This document shows, in pieces, positions 35,201 to 44,425 of a stretch of 64,000 bases of DNA (position 1 is its first letter; each line of letters begins with the position of its first letter). The DNA comes from Sipunculus nudus (Eukaryota > Annelida > Sipuncula > Golfingiida > Sipunculidae): assembly GCA_026874595.1 (NCBI GenBank), contig CM049316.1, forward strand, positions 11,460,839 through 11,524,838, in the 5' to 3' direction. Made by a program: the position numbers and the translations under genes. Under the pieces are notes generated by a model. That model searched no databases, had not been told where the DNA came from, and saw only the letters and a list, made by a program, of their open reading frames with translations.

Positions 35201-37726
35201 TGTCAGTTTGTCAGGATGTCCGTCTGTAGTTGTCAATTTAGCCTGCATGCTTGTTTTTTTTTATCTTACATTTGTTATTTTGCAGTCAACATTATGTTAA
35301 CACTGCTTCTGAAAGGCATCCGGTTAAAAGGAAAACAGGAAATATGTTCTATCTGTCTGTCTGTTCGTCCGTGTCCTTTCAATATCAGCATTAGTACACA
35401 AAAGTGCTATTTCTCTATGCTCTCCCAGAAAATTGCTCATTCAAATGACTGTTTTTACATGTTTCCCTGTCATTCTGTCTCTCTGCCTGTCTGTGCTATT
35501 TCAACTTCCGGCAAGCGCTCGACCTATGGTCGTCCAGTCTGTCTGTTTGTCTGTCTGTCCCCTCTCTACAGGCTACAGTTTTCAGCAGTTGCTTTCAAAC
35601 CTACACATAATAGTTCACAAGCAAAAGTACTAGAAATCTTTTTGTTTTTTTTTTGTCAATATAGGTTAAAAGTCAATATCAAGGTGATCGAAAAACATCC
35701 AAATTTTATTTTCATCTAAACATCGTCCAATTTTAACATATCTACACAAAATTTAGCCCATTTGTTCCTCATTCCATGCCCTTTTAATGAAATCTGCTGT
35801 TTTAAATCTAATGTAATGTGGTTCCGCATTTAAGGGGAAAATCCATGATATTGGAAAATAAAAGGCCTTACTCTCTCTATGGTAGAGAGATCTAATTTTT
35901 CTCATCAGGTAGAGGAAAATTTTATCATGTCTCGTAATATCTTGCACAATATCTCGTCCAACGAGATTTTGCTAGATTTCATTTAAGAATCCCCTAGATT
36001 CAACAAATCTGTAAGAATTGTCTTGAAGGTGATTTATGTTCTACATAAATATCTTGAAAGGATTTTTTCCATTATTTTCAATATGACCGCTATGGAGCGC
36101 TGCACTACAAACACTACAGCATATCATTGCCATATATTGCCATATTTTCAAAATTATAAACCTTAGTTACATAAACTATTGCTCAATTTGATCCTATATA
36201 CCTCCATCAGATTGTCCAAGTAAGTCATTATGTACGTCTGTTTATCAGTTATCGACAAATCTGTCTACCTTCTTGTTCTTTCGTCTGACATATGACATTC
36301 TACAGGCCACATTCTTTTAGCAATCCCTCTTTATATTTTTAATACACCCTTGATAGATCATTGTGTCAAAAGGTCAAAATTGTATTCATAAAAAAAAACA
36401 CAAAATCGTCTTTTCTTCATATGTTTGTAAATATGTATCGTAGCCTCTAAAACTGTAGCTAATTTTACTCGCCATTTCATGGCTATTCTTCTGATTTACA
36501 GATGTTTCAATCTGCTGTTACAATAGTTACACATTTTCTAAGGAAAATTCAAGATATTCCGAAATATGGGGTCTCATTTTTTCTAACTTTGTCTATTTAA
36601 AGCTAGTGAGGTTTAGCTTTTTGCTTCGGCAGCATCGAATCAGTTCAAGTCGACTTTATACGAAATCTTGATATTATATTTATATATATATTTTAACGAA
36701 ACCAGATATTACGAGATTTTACTCTCTCCATTCTATAGGGCACAAATCTCAAGCAATCGCTTTTAAAGCATCGAAAACCCTTGAAATTTCACTTTCGTCC
36801 GAAATTCGTCAGTATTAGTCCTATATTAACTAACTAAATCTGTTGTCACTTTTCAGTAGATTTGTCTGTTAGTCAGTTGTCCTCAATTCCGCCTGTTTGC
36901 TGGTTCCTGCATTTTACAATTACCAGGCTACAGGCTATAGTTTTGCAGGAATCCTTTTGAAACTGGTAAATCTTATGTCTCATATAAATATCTCGAACTT
37001 GATTTTCATTTTCGGAAAATAACCGCTAGGTGGCGCTGCACTCAAAACTCTAGAACATATCATTTGGCTATATCTCCAAAACTATAAACCTTACCTTCAT
37101 AAACTATAGCTCATTTTGTTCCCTTCACCTTCTTCATTAGCTTATTTAGTCATCTGTTTTTTCTTTCAGATGTGTCGCTTTGTCAGTATATATATCTGTT
37201 TGTCAGAAGTCCTCAATTTTGGCTACTTGCAAGTTCTTGTGTCTTATATTTAGCATTCTACATGCCAAAGTTTTGCAGGAATTACTTTGTTACTTACACA
37301 TATCGTATATCGGGACGATTTCTTAAAGCTGTATGTGTATTTTTAATACGTCGAAGTTCAAGGTCATCAAAACACGTCAAAGTATTTTATTGATCATAAC
37401 TTTGTCAATATAGTTCCTTCTTCACAAAACATGGCTCTTTTTTTATTTTTCTCATTGCTCATTCATTTGACTGTTTCCACTAAATCATTTCTGGCAAGCG
37501 GTCGACCAGTGGTCGTCTGGTTTATGTGTTGGTGTCACGGTTTACTTGATATTTTTATATTAAAATGACATATTAGCTACAGCTCTATCGTAACACACAC
37601 TGGAACTGAACCAGAAATAGACAGCAAAAGAAAATGAAAGGCTTTCTTAAACATGATGAATAATTATACATCGTAAATTTTTCTTACCAGAGCCATAATG
37701 AGGAGATCGAATCGCTGACTATTCAT
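19299..37726 (-). CDS. gene A: secreted astacin metalloprotease with two ShKT domains (11 exons)
   Basis: Coding exons (minus strand order): 37688-37726, 30887-30944, 29319-29412, 28643-28737, 26870-26990, 25561-25627, 22356-22559, 21460-21586, 20787-20963, 19855-19980, 19299-19414. They total 1224 bp, 407 residues plus stop, with GT-AG borders and matching phases at every junction. Residues 1 to about 20 are a signal peptide. About 21-67 form a prodomain whose VEMDM block may hold the inhibitory Asp of astacin proenzymes. A TVKR basic site precedes the mature chain, then W..RTVPYII. The zinc site [12 protein letters not shown] is at 164-175 (ligands His164, His168, His174; Glu165 catalytic) and the Met-turn SIMHY at 219-223. 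A CRCWCPG linker leads into a Gly/Ser tract (about 290-327). ShKT domains span 329-365 and 370-407, six Cys each. Predicted extracellular zinc endopeptidase; substrate unknown. Confidence 0.9.
19591..19637. repeat. (TA)n microsatellite in gene A intron
   Basis: About 23 TA units between the two ShKT exons of gene A. Confidence 0.95.
19855..19980 (-). CDS. gene A exon 10: ShKT domain 1
   Basis: 126 bp, phase 1 at both ends, so it can be duplicated or skipped without a frameshift. Six cysteines with CSGWANYGYC, YMRKYC and KKSCKIC. Same length as gene B's exon at 57687. Confidence 0.9.
20306..20505. repeat. paired (TA)n arrays flanking a 26-bp-arm palindrome
   Basis: (TA)n at 20306-20356 and 20454-20505 enclose an inverted repeat: arms 20391-20416 and 20428-20453, 26 bp each with one mismatch, loop 11 bp. 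The arm reads AAAGGGTATACA, one variable base, then AGAAAAGTCGGTT. The right arm runs straight into TA repeats. It lies in the intron between the linker and ShKT1 exons of gene A. Confidence 0.85.
20787..20963 (-). CDS. gene A exon 9: Cys-rich segment and Gly/Ser linker
   Basis: 177 bp. Cysteines in [20 protein letters not shown] and CPGTPVKRCN are followed by about 25 residues of Gly/Ser/Thr linker. The donor GTAATA was chosen because phase 1 fits the next exon. Reading on past it meets a TAA near 20760, which would give a form without ShKT domains if the intron were retained. Confidence 0.85.
21460..21586 (-). CDS. gene A exon 8: end of astacin domain
   Basis: 127 bp. Encodes [30 protein letters not shown] and MYNCN, the conserved C-terminal part of the astacin fold including the last disulphide Cys. 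The same length as gene B's exon at 59481. Confidence 0.95.
21951..21985. repeat. (TA)n microsatellite
   Basis: A short TA array in the gene A intron between exons 7 and 8; a second tiny one lies at 22052-22063. Confidence 0.9.
22356..22559 (-). CDS. gene A exon 7: zinc-binding active site and Met-turn
   Basis: 204 bp, phase 0 at both ends. Contains [19 protein letters not shown] (astacin signature) and [12 protein letters not shown] (Met-turn with Tyr ligand). All catalytic residues are intact. Confidence 0.95.
22740..25135. repeat. 41-bp minisatellite, about 59 units, in gene A intron
   Basis: The unit approximates CGACTGTATATCCTCCCC then (C/T)ACACAAGAGAGTAACCTACCC, 40-41 bp, with strong pyrimidine/purine strand asymmetry. 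Poly-C runs border it (22687-22708, 25199-25217). Segment 23751 to about 24240 recurs at 24640 to about 25130, offset 889 bp, keeping unit-specific variants such as GGCTATGTGTCC and ATAACGTTCCGACTG. Long open frames through it (for example minus 24218-24631) are repeat translations, not genes. Confidence 0.95.
25561..25627 (-). CDS. gene A exon 6: astacin domain, CSSHVG to PGC
   Basis: 67 bp. Encodes CSSHVGMIGGTQPLALAPGC, the Cys pair region just before the zinc-binding helix. The donor is GTTAGA and the phase matches gene B's exon 63416-63482, which has the same length. Confidence 0.9.
26870..26990 (-). CDS. gene A exon 5: astacin domain, N-terminal part
   Basis: 121 bp. Encodes KYDVDQVKLAINHWRKYTC, LNFRPSS and NRIAFQNGGG, the AI..W...TC..F helix-strand region of astacins with the first conserved disulphide Cys. 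Confidence 0.9.
27120..28560. repeat. about 50-bp minisatellite in gene A intron
   Basis: Roughly 28 degenerate units of GGGCCTAACAAAGTCTCC, TAGTTCAGGACCTTCC, AAGATATTCTAGCCCA. Units vary by substitution and small indels, much more than in the 41-bp array. It lies between gene A exons 4 and 5. Confidence 0.85.
28643..28737 (-). CDS. gene A exon 4: activation site and mature N-terminus
   Basis: 95 bp encoding DTVKRNGLRNVRKRW then RNRTVPYIISNLF. The TVKR basic site is the probable propeptide cut; W...VPY is the conserved start of astacin domains. It joins exon 5 at Ser (A|GC). Confidence 0.85.
29143..29194. repeat. (TA)n microsatellite
   Basis: About 25 TA units just downstream (gene sense) of gene A exon 3. 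Confidence 0.95.
29319..29412 (-). CDS. gene A exon 3: prodomain
   Basis: 94 bp with 30 whole codons, including VLVEMDMVYTKAQYEAIERL, the conserved end of astacin prodomains where an Asp (in VEMDM) is expected to bind the zinc before activation. The usual Phe and Gly around that Asp are replaced by Val and Met. The donor is GTACGT. Confidence 0.8.
29424..30064. repeat. 235-bp tandem triplication, very recent
   Basis: Copy 1 (29424-29658) and copy 2 (29659-29893) are almost identical over 235 bp; copy 3 (about 29911-30064) lacks the first third and has a few substitutions. Units contain TAAATGTGCATTATACG, TTTGCATTTGGATC and end ATCAAGGGCTCTTCGCGGA. The array starts only about a dozen bases from the acceptor of gene A exon 3 (29412) and so replaces its upstream intron sequence. 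Confidence 0.9.
30887..30944 (-). CDS. gene A exon 2: end of signal peptide and start of prodomain
   Basis: 58 bp, phase 0 in and 1 out. Encodes MMTYTSATIDEVIDSAAEN. The likely signal cleavage is after TSA. Acceptor CTTCAG and donor GTAAGT are good. Confidence 0.75.
32100..37520. repeat. diverged array of about 1.07-kb units in gene A intron 1
   Basis: A recurring block near CTGCTGTAACCATG (about 32620, 33690, 34765) and its weaker versions (about 35810, 36520) gives a spacing near 1.07 kb. Other ordered landmarks recur: GTCTGTCTGTCTGTTTG, TACAGGCCACA, CAAGGTCAAGGTCAT, TAACTTTGTCAAT, GGCCGCTAGG.AGCGC and AAACTATAGCTCATTTTGTTCC. Divergence is high and no frame is conserved between units, so this is not a coding array. 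The family resembles other GTCTGTCTG-rich molluscan repeats. Confidence 0.7.
37688..37726 (-). CDS. gene A exon 1 (proximal): signal peptide start
   Basis: 13 codons from ATG to a GTAAGA donor: MNSQRFDLLIMAL. It ends in phase 0 and continues hydrophobic in exon 2 (MMTYTSA), which together make a plausible signal peptide. A near-identical exon lies at 43236-43274. Confidence 0.75.
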
Positions 37727-38106
37727 GATAGCGAATCGGGCCTGGTGCACAGGATCAGCTATGGAAGAACTCACGCAAGTTAACATTTGATATTTCATTC
37801 AAAGAGGTATGATTTGATACAGTTACATCCTGTTTCGTGACCTCTGAAAACATGATGGTTTTGTGTGTTATACAATGGTTGTTATGTTTTACTTAAACAA
37901 AGAGGTATTGTGTGTGATTTTTATCTTATGCGTGGACAGAAGGTTTTGGCTGAAGACAGAGAAGTATTGTGGAGGGTTGTTATCTGATGCAATGCAGAGA
38001 ACGGATGTTTAAGTCTGGCAATCACTTTAATATAGATTAAGTTTTATAAACAAAGTTCTCTATGCACATAAGTGAATTTTATTCATAGATCATTTCATTG
38101 TATCTG

Positions 38107-38107
<1 letters not shown>

Positions 38108-38157
<50 letters not shown>

Positions 38158-38251
38158 TTGGACCTGATCGCCTACAGCTGGACCGGACCAAGTCTGGACC
38201 TGCACTAACTGACACGTGCTCTTTCTACATAGAGATCTTGTAGGAATCTAA

Positions 38252-38307
<56 letters not shown>

Positions 38308-38308
38308 A

Positions 38309-38400
<92 letters not shown>
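38108..38400. repeat. (TA)n, (CT)n compound microsatellites
   Basis: TA arrays at 38108-38158, 38262-38305 and 38351-38400 and a CT array at 38322-38350. Matching arrays occur at 43666-43711 and 43811-43840 in the other duplicate. Confidence 0.95.
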
Positions 38401-38402
<2 letters not shown>

Positions 38403-38406
<4 letters not shown>

Positions 38407-38990
38407 AAATAAGACGAGGACGCCTAACTTTTTATTCTGTTCACGAGCTTTCAAAGCCTCGAGCTCCTTCATCAGGTTGCAAGTTTAATTTGTGTAAAAA
38501 GGCTGTATATATGTGTGTTATCAACAATGTATGAAGGTTATAATGCTCGGTACAGTGTGAGGGTTTACTGACTGGATACTCTGAGCTTGTAATATGACGC
38601 TCTAGATCTGTATGTTGCGAGTGGGTTATTATTCAGTTACCCATAATTTAATTTATAAATGTCCTATCAAGTTATCCACATGTTATGTTGAGTTCATGCC
38701 TCTGACACGTTGATGGTTCGAAGGTTATCCTAAAGGTTCATAAGTGAAAATGACTGTTAACGATTAGCATAGTAGCAATATAGTGCAATAGTAGTGCAAT
38801 TCCATGATTATATACATGACTGGGCTTGGTATAAATAGTACATGTATATTAAATAATTAATAATACGATAGTGAGAGATGATGTATGTAGTTTTCACAAT
38901 GTTGGACCTATTTGGTTGGTATGTTACTGTGATATGCTAGACGTGTCCGGTAATTAAGAGAACGGGGCATTCGTTCGGATTTCCCGGCGC
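38403..38990 (-). mobile_element. Penelope-like or retrozyme-like non-autonomous sequence, copy 1
   Basis: On the minus strand it carries CCTGATGAAGGAGCTCGAGG, then CTTTGAAAGCTCGTGAACAG and a final GGCGTCCTCGTCTTAT joined to TA repeats. CTGATGA, a short stem and GAAA next to a (TA)n end resemble the hammerhead-type motif of Penelope-like element terminal repeats. No GIY-YIG or RT coding is present. The matching copy is at 50293-50812. Class assignment is tentative. Confidence 0.35.
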
Positions 38991-39299
38991 GTCTACAATA
39001 GGCTCACTTCACCTGTGGATAGTGAATGAAAACCCCTCGCTAATTGGCCAGGTTTATTGATTTTTTTCATTGGCCAATCCCGGATAGGCCTCTGCGTGGC
39101 TCTGTCGACAAACAAGCGCACATGGTGCTGGCTGCCAGCGGACAAGTTTACTTCATCAGGTTCTTTTTCATTCTCCAGCCTCATGATGACGGAACAATAG
39201 ACACATTTTGTAAATACAACTGCTTATTATTACGGAAATGTAAAATCAGCTTAATAGGTAAAGGATACGAAGTGGGATATACATATATAGTATATACAC

Positions 39300-40285
39300 G
39301 CCAAACCTAAGCAGAACGTCGTCGTGCCTCTCAAGCCTTGTCAGCAGGTAAACCAATGTTTTTTTTCTGACAAACTGCCCTTTGTAATCCCCAGGCAAAT
39401 TCCAATAAGGGCCTTTATTGGAGTTTGCTGCACCCCCCTTCATTATTATGTTTGATTTTTTTTGTAGTAATTCAGAGAGATGATATTTCAAAACATTACC
39501 CCATCTTAAAAAGTGCCAGAAAGGTCTGAAATCGGCAATTTTATCAAGCAACCTTGGTACAGATACTAAAAACAAAATATAATGGGTTACTGTTAAGGGC
39601 TCACACTTGAACAATTATATGAGGAAAACAAGAAGTGTTTAATGCAATGAGAGCATCCATTCCACTATAATTAATTTGGATGAGCTGAATCTATTAAAAT
39701 TAATTTTGAAACTCTCTTTCGAAGTTTTAACCTTTAAATTTTTAATTTTAAGTTTAAATAAAAAAGATTTAATTTTAAAAACTTACTGTTGTTTCCGGTA
39801 TAAAGTAATATTAGTCTTATTTGATGAGCCAAAAGGAATGAATATTATTTTTGTCATTCACCTCATTCCAAGCTTTAAGGTGAACATTTAAAGCTACTCA
39901 AAGAAATTAAATGAGTGATTATTTGAATATAATTAGGGTTTACATTAGATTTTGCGGCCTGGTACAACTTTAAAGAATAACTTTAAAATAAAAATCCAAA
40001 ATGGCACACAATTTTAAAACCTTCCTGTTACTTTGGATGTAAACAGGTAAACTTTGTCCAAATCATCAATTTGTTCAGATAGTCGAGTAATATTTTGAAT
40101 TCAGTTCCAGGTCTCTTTTTAAATTAATTATAAGTCTCTTGTATTTAATATATATCGAATAACATTGATATCTTGGTATTTAATGAGCTTTTTGAGCTGA
40201 AGCACATCAAACTTTTGGGAATATATACTCCAAAGGCATATAAGAGGAGGGGGGGGGGGGGGGGGAGGGGGAGTCATTTTTAAAA
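39300..40285. other. spacer between the large duplicates
   Basis: AT-rich, with a poly-G run (40249-40264). No supported gene: short frames such as minus 39246-39614 have no recognisable domain. Confidence 0.4.
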
Positions 40286-40774
40286 AATTGAGCCTGCATG
40301 CTTGTTTTTTTATCTGACATACGATATTCTGCAGTCTACATTATGTTAGCAATGCTTCTGAAAAGCATCCAGTTAAAGGAAACCAGGAAATGTGTTCTGT
40401 CAGTCTGTCTGTTCGTCCGTGTCTTTTCAGTGTCAGCATAAGTATTTCTCTGCCACAACATTTCTCATTCAAATGCTGTTTTTACATGTTTCTCTGCCGT
40501 TCTGTCTCTCTGCCTGTCTGTGTTAATTCAACTTCAGGCAAGCGCCGCAAAGTGATCTAAAAATATCAAAATTTATATTCGTCATCAATTGGTCCAAATT
40601 TTTCCAAACTCATATTGTTCCTCATTTCATGTTCTATCTAACGCAATCTGCTGTTTTAAATCTACTGTAGTATAGTTCGGCATTTTAGGGGAAATTCTAT
40701 GATATTTCAAAATAAAAGGTCTTATTTTTTCTAACTTTATCAGAGAGGTCTAGCTTTTCTCATCAGGTAGAGGC

Positions 40775-41545
40775 TAATTAGTGTTACAAGATTTAATCTA
40801 CCATATTTTAATTAGTGTTTCAATATTTTATCTACTCTCTTTACACAGCGCTTTACCTATAGACCTACTACCTATATCGCAAGCGTTGTTTGTTTAGACC
40901 TCATATCCTGAACCGCTACACCAGGGGGAGCACTGTATTTTGGTCCAATCAGATGAGACCCTGTGCTGAAAGACAAAACGGTTTACCAGCCAAGCGAGGA
41001 ATACACGGAGTCAATGTTTTTCATTTTGTTTTGAGTGACAGCACATCGCCACGGCAACCGTTTAAACAACCCTAAGGCTCACAGACAATGGCCCAGCACG
41101 TGGTGTTCACAGGTCCTGATGCACATAGGATGCCCGGCCGGTGAGCTGTAATTCTAACGAAAATGAAAAAAAAACATAGGTTCCGTGCACACTTCGCTGG
41201 CTGGTTTTTGTTTTGCTGGCAAACGGATACATGGATACACTTAGATAGTCTTAATGTCATAATCGAACTGATCGATGATGCGAGAACGTCGAGGGAGCAA
41301 AAAAAATTTGACTATTTTTTACTAAGAGTAAACCATTGAGTGCATTTGATGCGCAATTGAAGCGCAGCTATGGGCGGAGCCATGATGCCTGTCGAGTGTT
41401 TATTTTAACTGGCATTTTGTTGGCTGCCAGACTATGACGCACCACCTAGTGTCTAAATGTATCACAAACGGTCAAAGCAGGCAGCGGGAAATTCAGTAGC
41501 TTCTTTAGAAGCGCAAGATTTCCGCTGCCTCGGGAGCATAGATTT
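40775..41545. other. insert of about 0.77 kb, absent from the other duplicate
   Basis: Copy 1 is continuous from CTCATCAGGTAGAGG to TTTTATCATGTCTCG; copy 2 has about 770 bp between those points. The right part ends in a double hairpin (41480-41529): outer stem GGCAGCGG(G)AAAT with ATTTCCGCTGCC, inner stem GCTTCT-TT-AGAAGC. No recognised protein. Possibly a non-autonomous transposon; its ends were not defined. Confidence 0.45.
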
Positions 41546-43235
41546 TATCACAAGTCTCGCAATATCTTGCACAATATCTGTTCAAAAGATATGTTAGGAG
41601 ATTCTAGTTAAGGATGCCCTAGATTAAAAAAATTTGCAGGAATTGTCTTGAAAGTGATATGATTTATGTCCTACATTAATATCTTGAAAGTATTTTTATT
41701 ATTTTTTTTTCAATATGGCCGCTAGGGAGCGCTTAATTTTGAACCCTCAACATATCATATTTTGGCCATTTTTTTAAAGTATAATTTTCAGCTACATAAA
41801 CTAGAGCTCAGTCTGTTCCTATATACCTTCTCCACTAGATTGTCTAGTCACCTGTTATTTCAGATGTGTCAGTATGTATGTCTGTTTTTCAGTTGTCGTC
41901 AAAGTTGCCTCCCTGCTTGTTCTGACATATGGTATTCCACAGACCACAATTTTCAGCAATCCCTCTGAATGTATTTTATTATATACTCTTGATAGAATGC
42001 ATTAAGTTTTAGAAGTCTCATGCCTATTTGTGTCAAAAGGTCAAAGTCAAGGTTGAATTGATAAAAAAACACAAAATCTTTTTTTTCTTCATATCTCTGT
42101 CAAAATTTATCGTAGCCGCATACTATGTAGCCTATTTGTCAGTTTTTCTAAATTTCGTCTGTTTGCCGGTTCTTGCATCTTACAATTCCAATCTTCAGGT
42201 CACAGTTTTGCAGGAATTCTTTTGAAACTGGTAATTCTTCTGTCTCATAAAAATATCTCGAACATAATTTTTCATTTTCGGAAAGTAGCTGCATGGGGTC
42301 GCTGCACTCAAAACTCTACACCATGTCATTGTTTTTCCTTATCTCAAAAACTATAAACCATACCTACATAAACTATAGTTCATTTAACTCCTCTCTACCT
42401 TTTCCATAGGCTTATCTATTCATCTGTTATCTTAGATGTGTCACTGTGTAGGTGTATTTGTCTGTTTGTCAGTAGTCCTCAATTTGGGCTGCTTGCTGGT
42501 CCTTGCTTTTTACAAATAGCATTCTTCAGTCCACAGTTTTGCAGGATTCCTTTGGAAACTAGTACAGCATTTTTCTTATACTAAAATCTCGGCAATGATT
42601 TTTTATTTTTGGAAAAATAGCCGACAGGAAGTTCTGTACTCGAAACACTTCAACATATCATTTAAGCCATATCTCCAAAACTCTTATCATAACCTACATA
42701 AACTATAGCTCATTTTGTTCCTCTTCACCTTCTCCATACGCTTATGATCTGTTGTCTCAGATGTGTCAAAAAGTCAGTATAACTGTCTTATTTTTGCCTA
42801 TTTGCTTGTTTTTGGGTCTTATATTTAGCATTCTACAAGGAAATGTTTGCAGGTATTACTATGTTTCTCACAAATATCGTGGATCAGGACGATTTGTTTA
42901 AGCTTTATGTGTATTTGTAAAACGTCAAAGTTCAACGTCGAAGTCAACAAAATACGTCAAAGTCTTATTTCGATCATAATTCTGTCAATATTGCTCCTAT
43001 CTTCACAAATCATCGGTCATTTTCTTACTTTTTGTCATGCTCATTCATTTAACTGTTGCTACATCATTTCCAGCAAGTGGTTGTCCTATGGTTGTCCAGT
43101 TTCTGAGTTAAAATTAAAATGACAGATTAGCTACAGCCCTACCGTAACACACACTGGTACTGAAACAGAAATAGCAAAAGAAATTTAGTCATTCTTAACC
43201 ATGATGAACAATTAAACATCGAGAATTGTTCTTAC

Positions 43236-43274
43236 CAGAGCCATAATGAGGAGAACGATTCGCTGACTATTCAT
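43236..43274 (-). CDS. duplicate first exon (distal) of gene A
   Basis: 13 codons, MNSQRIVLLIMAL, with the same GTAAGA donor, the same upstream leader (GCACAGGATCAGCTAT) and the same phase as exon 37688-37726. Two substitutions make the core more hydrophobic (Phe-Asp to Ile-Val). It lies in the second copy of a direct duplication. It could splice to the exon 2 acceptor at 30944 as an alternative first exon, or be an unused duplicate. Transcript evidence would decide. Confidence 0.55.
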
Positions 43275-43665
43275 GTTTGTCGATTCGGGCCTGGTGCACA
43301 GGATCAGCTATAGAAGAACTGGCACAAATAAACATTTGATCTTTCATTCCAAGATGTATGATTTGATAAAGTTACATCTTTCATTCCAGGATGTATGATT
43401 TGATAAAGTTATTAAAAATATACATGATGTTTCTTATTATACTGTTTTACTTGAACAAAGAGGTATTGTGTGAGATGTTTATCTTATACACGGACAGAAT
43501 GTTTTGGCTGACAACAGAGAGGTATTGTAAAGGACTGTTATCTGATGCAAATGCAGACAACGGATGTTTAAGTCTGGCAATCACTTTAATATAGATTTAG
43601 TTTTATTTATAAAGTTTTCTAAGCTAATAAGTGAATTTTATTCACAGGTCATTTCATTGTATCTG

Positions 43666-43715
<50 letters not shown>

Positions 43716-43807
43716 CCTGACCGCCTACAGCTGGACCCGACCAAGACCGGGCCTGCACTAACTGACACGTGTACTTTCTACATAGAGATCTTGTATGAAT
43801 CTATCTA

Positions 43808-43840
<33 letters not shown>
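43666..43840. repeat. (TA)n microsatellites
   Basis: Arrays at 43666-43711 and 43811-43840, counterparts of those near 38.1-38.3 kb. A further TA stretch at 43904-43919 is the insertion site of the LTR element. Confidence 0.9.
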
Positions 43841-43844
<4 letters not shown>

Positions 43845-43919
43845 ATCTCCCTGTCATTCTCTCTTTTTTTTCTCTCTCGCTCTCGCTCTCTGTATATATA
43901 TACATATATATATATATAT

Positions 43920-44400
43920 TGTTACAGGTGCTCTTTCTACTGTGTGACACGGGCGTGGCTCCTGTTGTGGCGCTCGTGTCTGACCGCGTATTACATTCTG
44001 TGTTTAATCCGTACTGGTTGAACTCTCGTTGTCATGTAAGCCTTGGTTTTCACGCCAGGTCGTTGGTCACGTGATGACCCTGGTGTGTGGAGATACACAT
44101 GGCTATGTTCTTCTCGATAATTCCTGAAATGCGTGTTTAGTATGCAAGTTCTTATAGACTGTTCGAGAAGTGGAAAATTTCACGGCTTGAGGTGTGAAGG
44201 TATATAAGGGGCTGTGTTTAAGCAGGGGGCAGAGAGCAGAGAAGATTCCAGCGGACGCAGAAGCGTGTTTTAGATTCTAGGACCTTATCCGACTAAGGTG
44301 GCAATCATAGATTTTTACAGACTTTCTCCTGGATTTTATGCATTTGGACTTCAGTTTACTTTCTGAGTTGTTGCAAGAACTTTCCACTTTTCAGTGGCCT
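43920..44400 (+). repeat. 5' LTR, lacking its 3' part
   Basis: Similar to the first ~475 bp of the 3' LTR. Contains TATATAAGG (44201-44209), a good TATA box, then GCAGAGAGCAGAGAAGATTCC. Similarity ends at TTTCCACT (44398); the last ~325 bp of the LTR and any primer-binding site are missing and gag starts 26 bp later. Confidence 0.8.
44201..44209 (+). promoter_or_regulatory. LTR TATA box
   Basis: TATATAAGG in the 5' LTR. The 3' LTR counterpart has changed to TATATGAGG. Confidence 0.5.
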
Positions 44401-44425
44401 TTTGTTATTGTTTTGACATCTTACC

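Larger units (their letters stand above)
35235..39300. repeat. large direct duplication, copy 1
   Basis: Ordered homology with 40285-53260: GCCTGCATGCTTG start, the 1.07-kb-type repeats, gene A exon 1 (37688-37726), (TA)n arrays with GGACCTGA.CGCCTACAGCTGG, the PLE-like block, and an end at GGATACGAAGTGGGATATAC (39256-39290 versus 53223-53252). This copy is compact and lacks three insertions found in copy 2. Confidence 0.8.

Noticed and set aside
32126-35719. Cys/Val/Leu-rich frames of 60-180 codons (VCLSVCLSV)
   Set aside because: Translations of GTCTGTCTG runs in the 1.07-kb repeat; not conserved between units.
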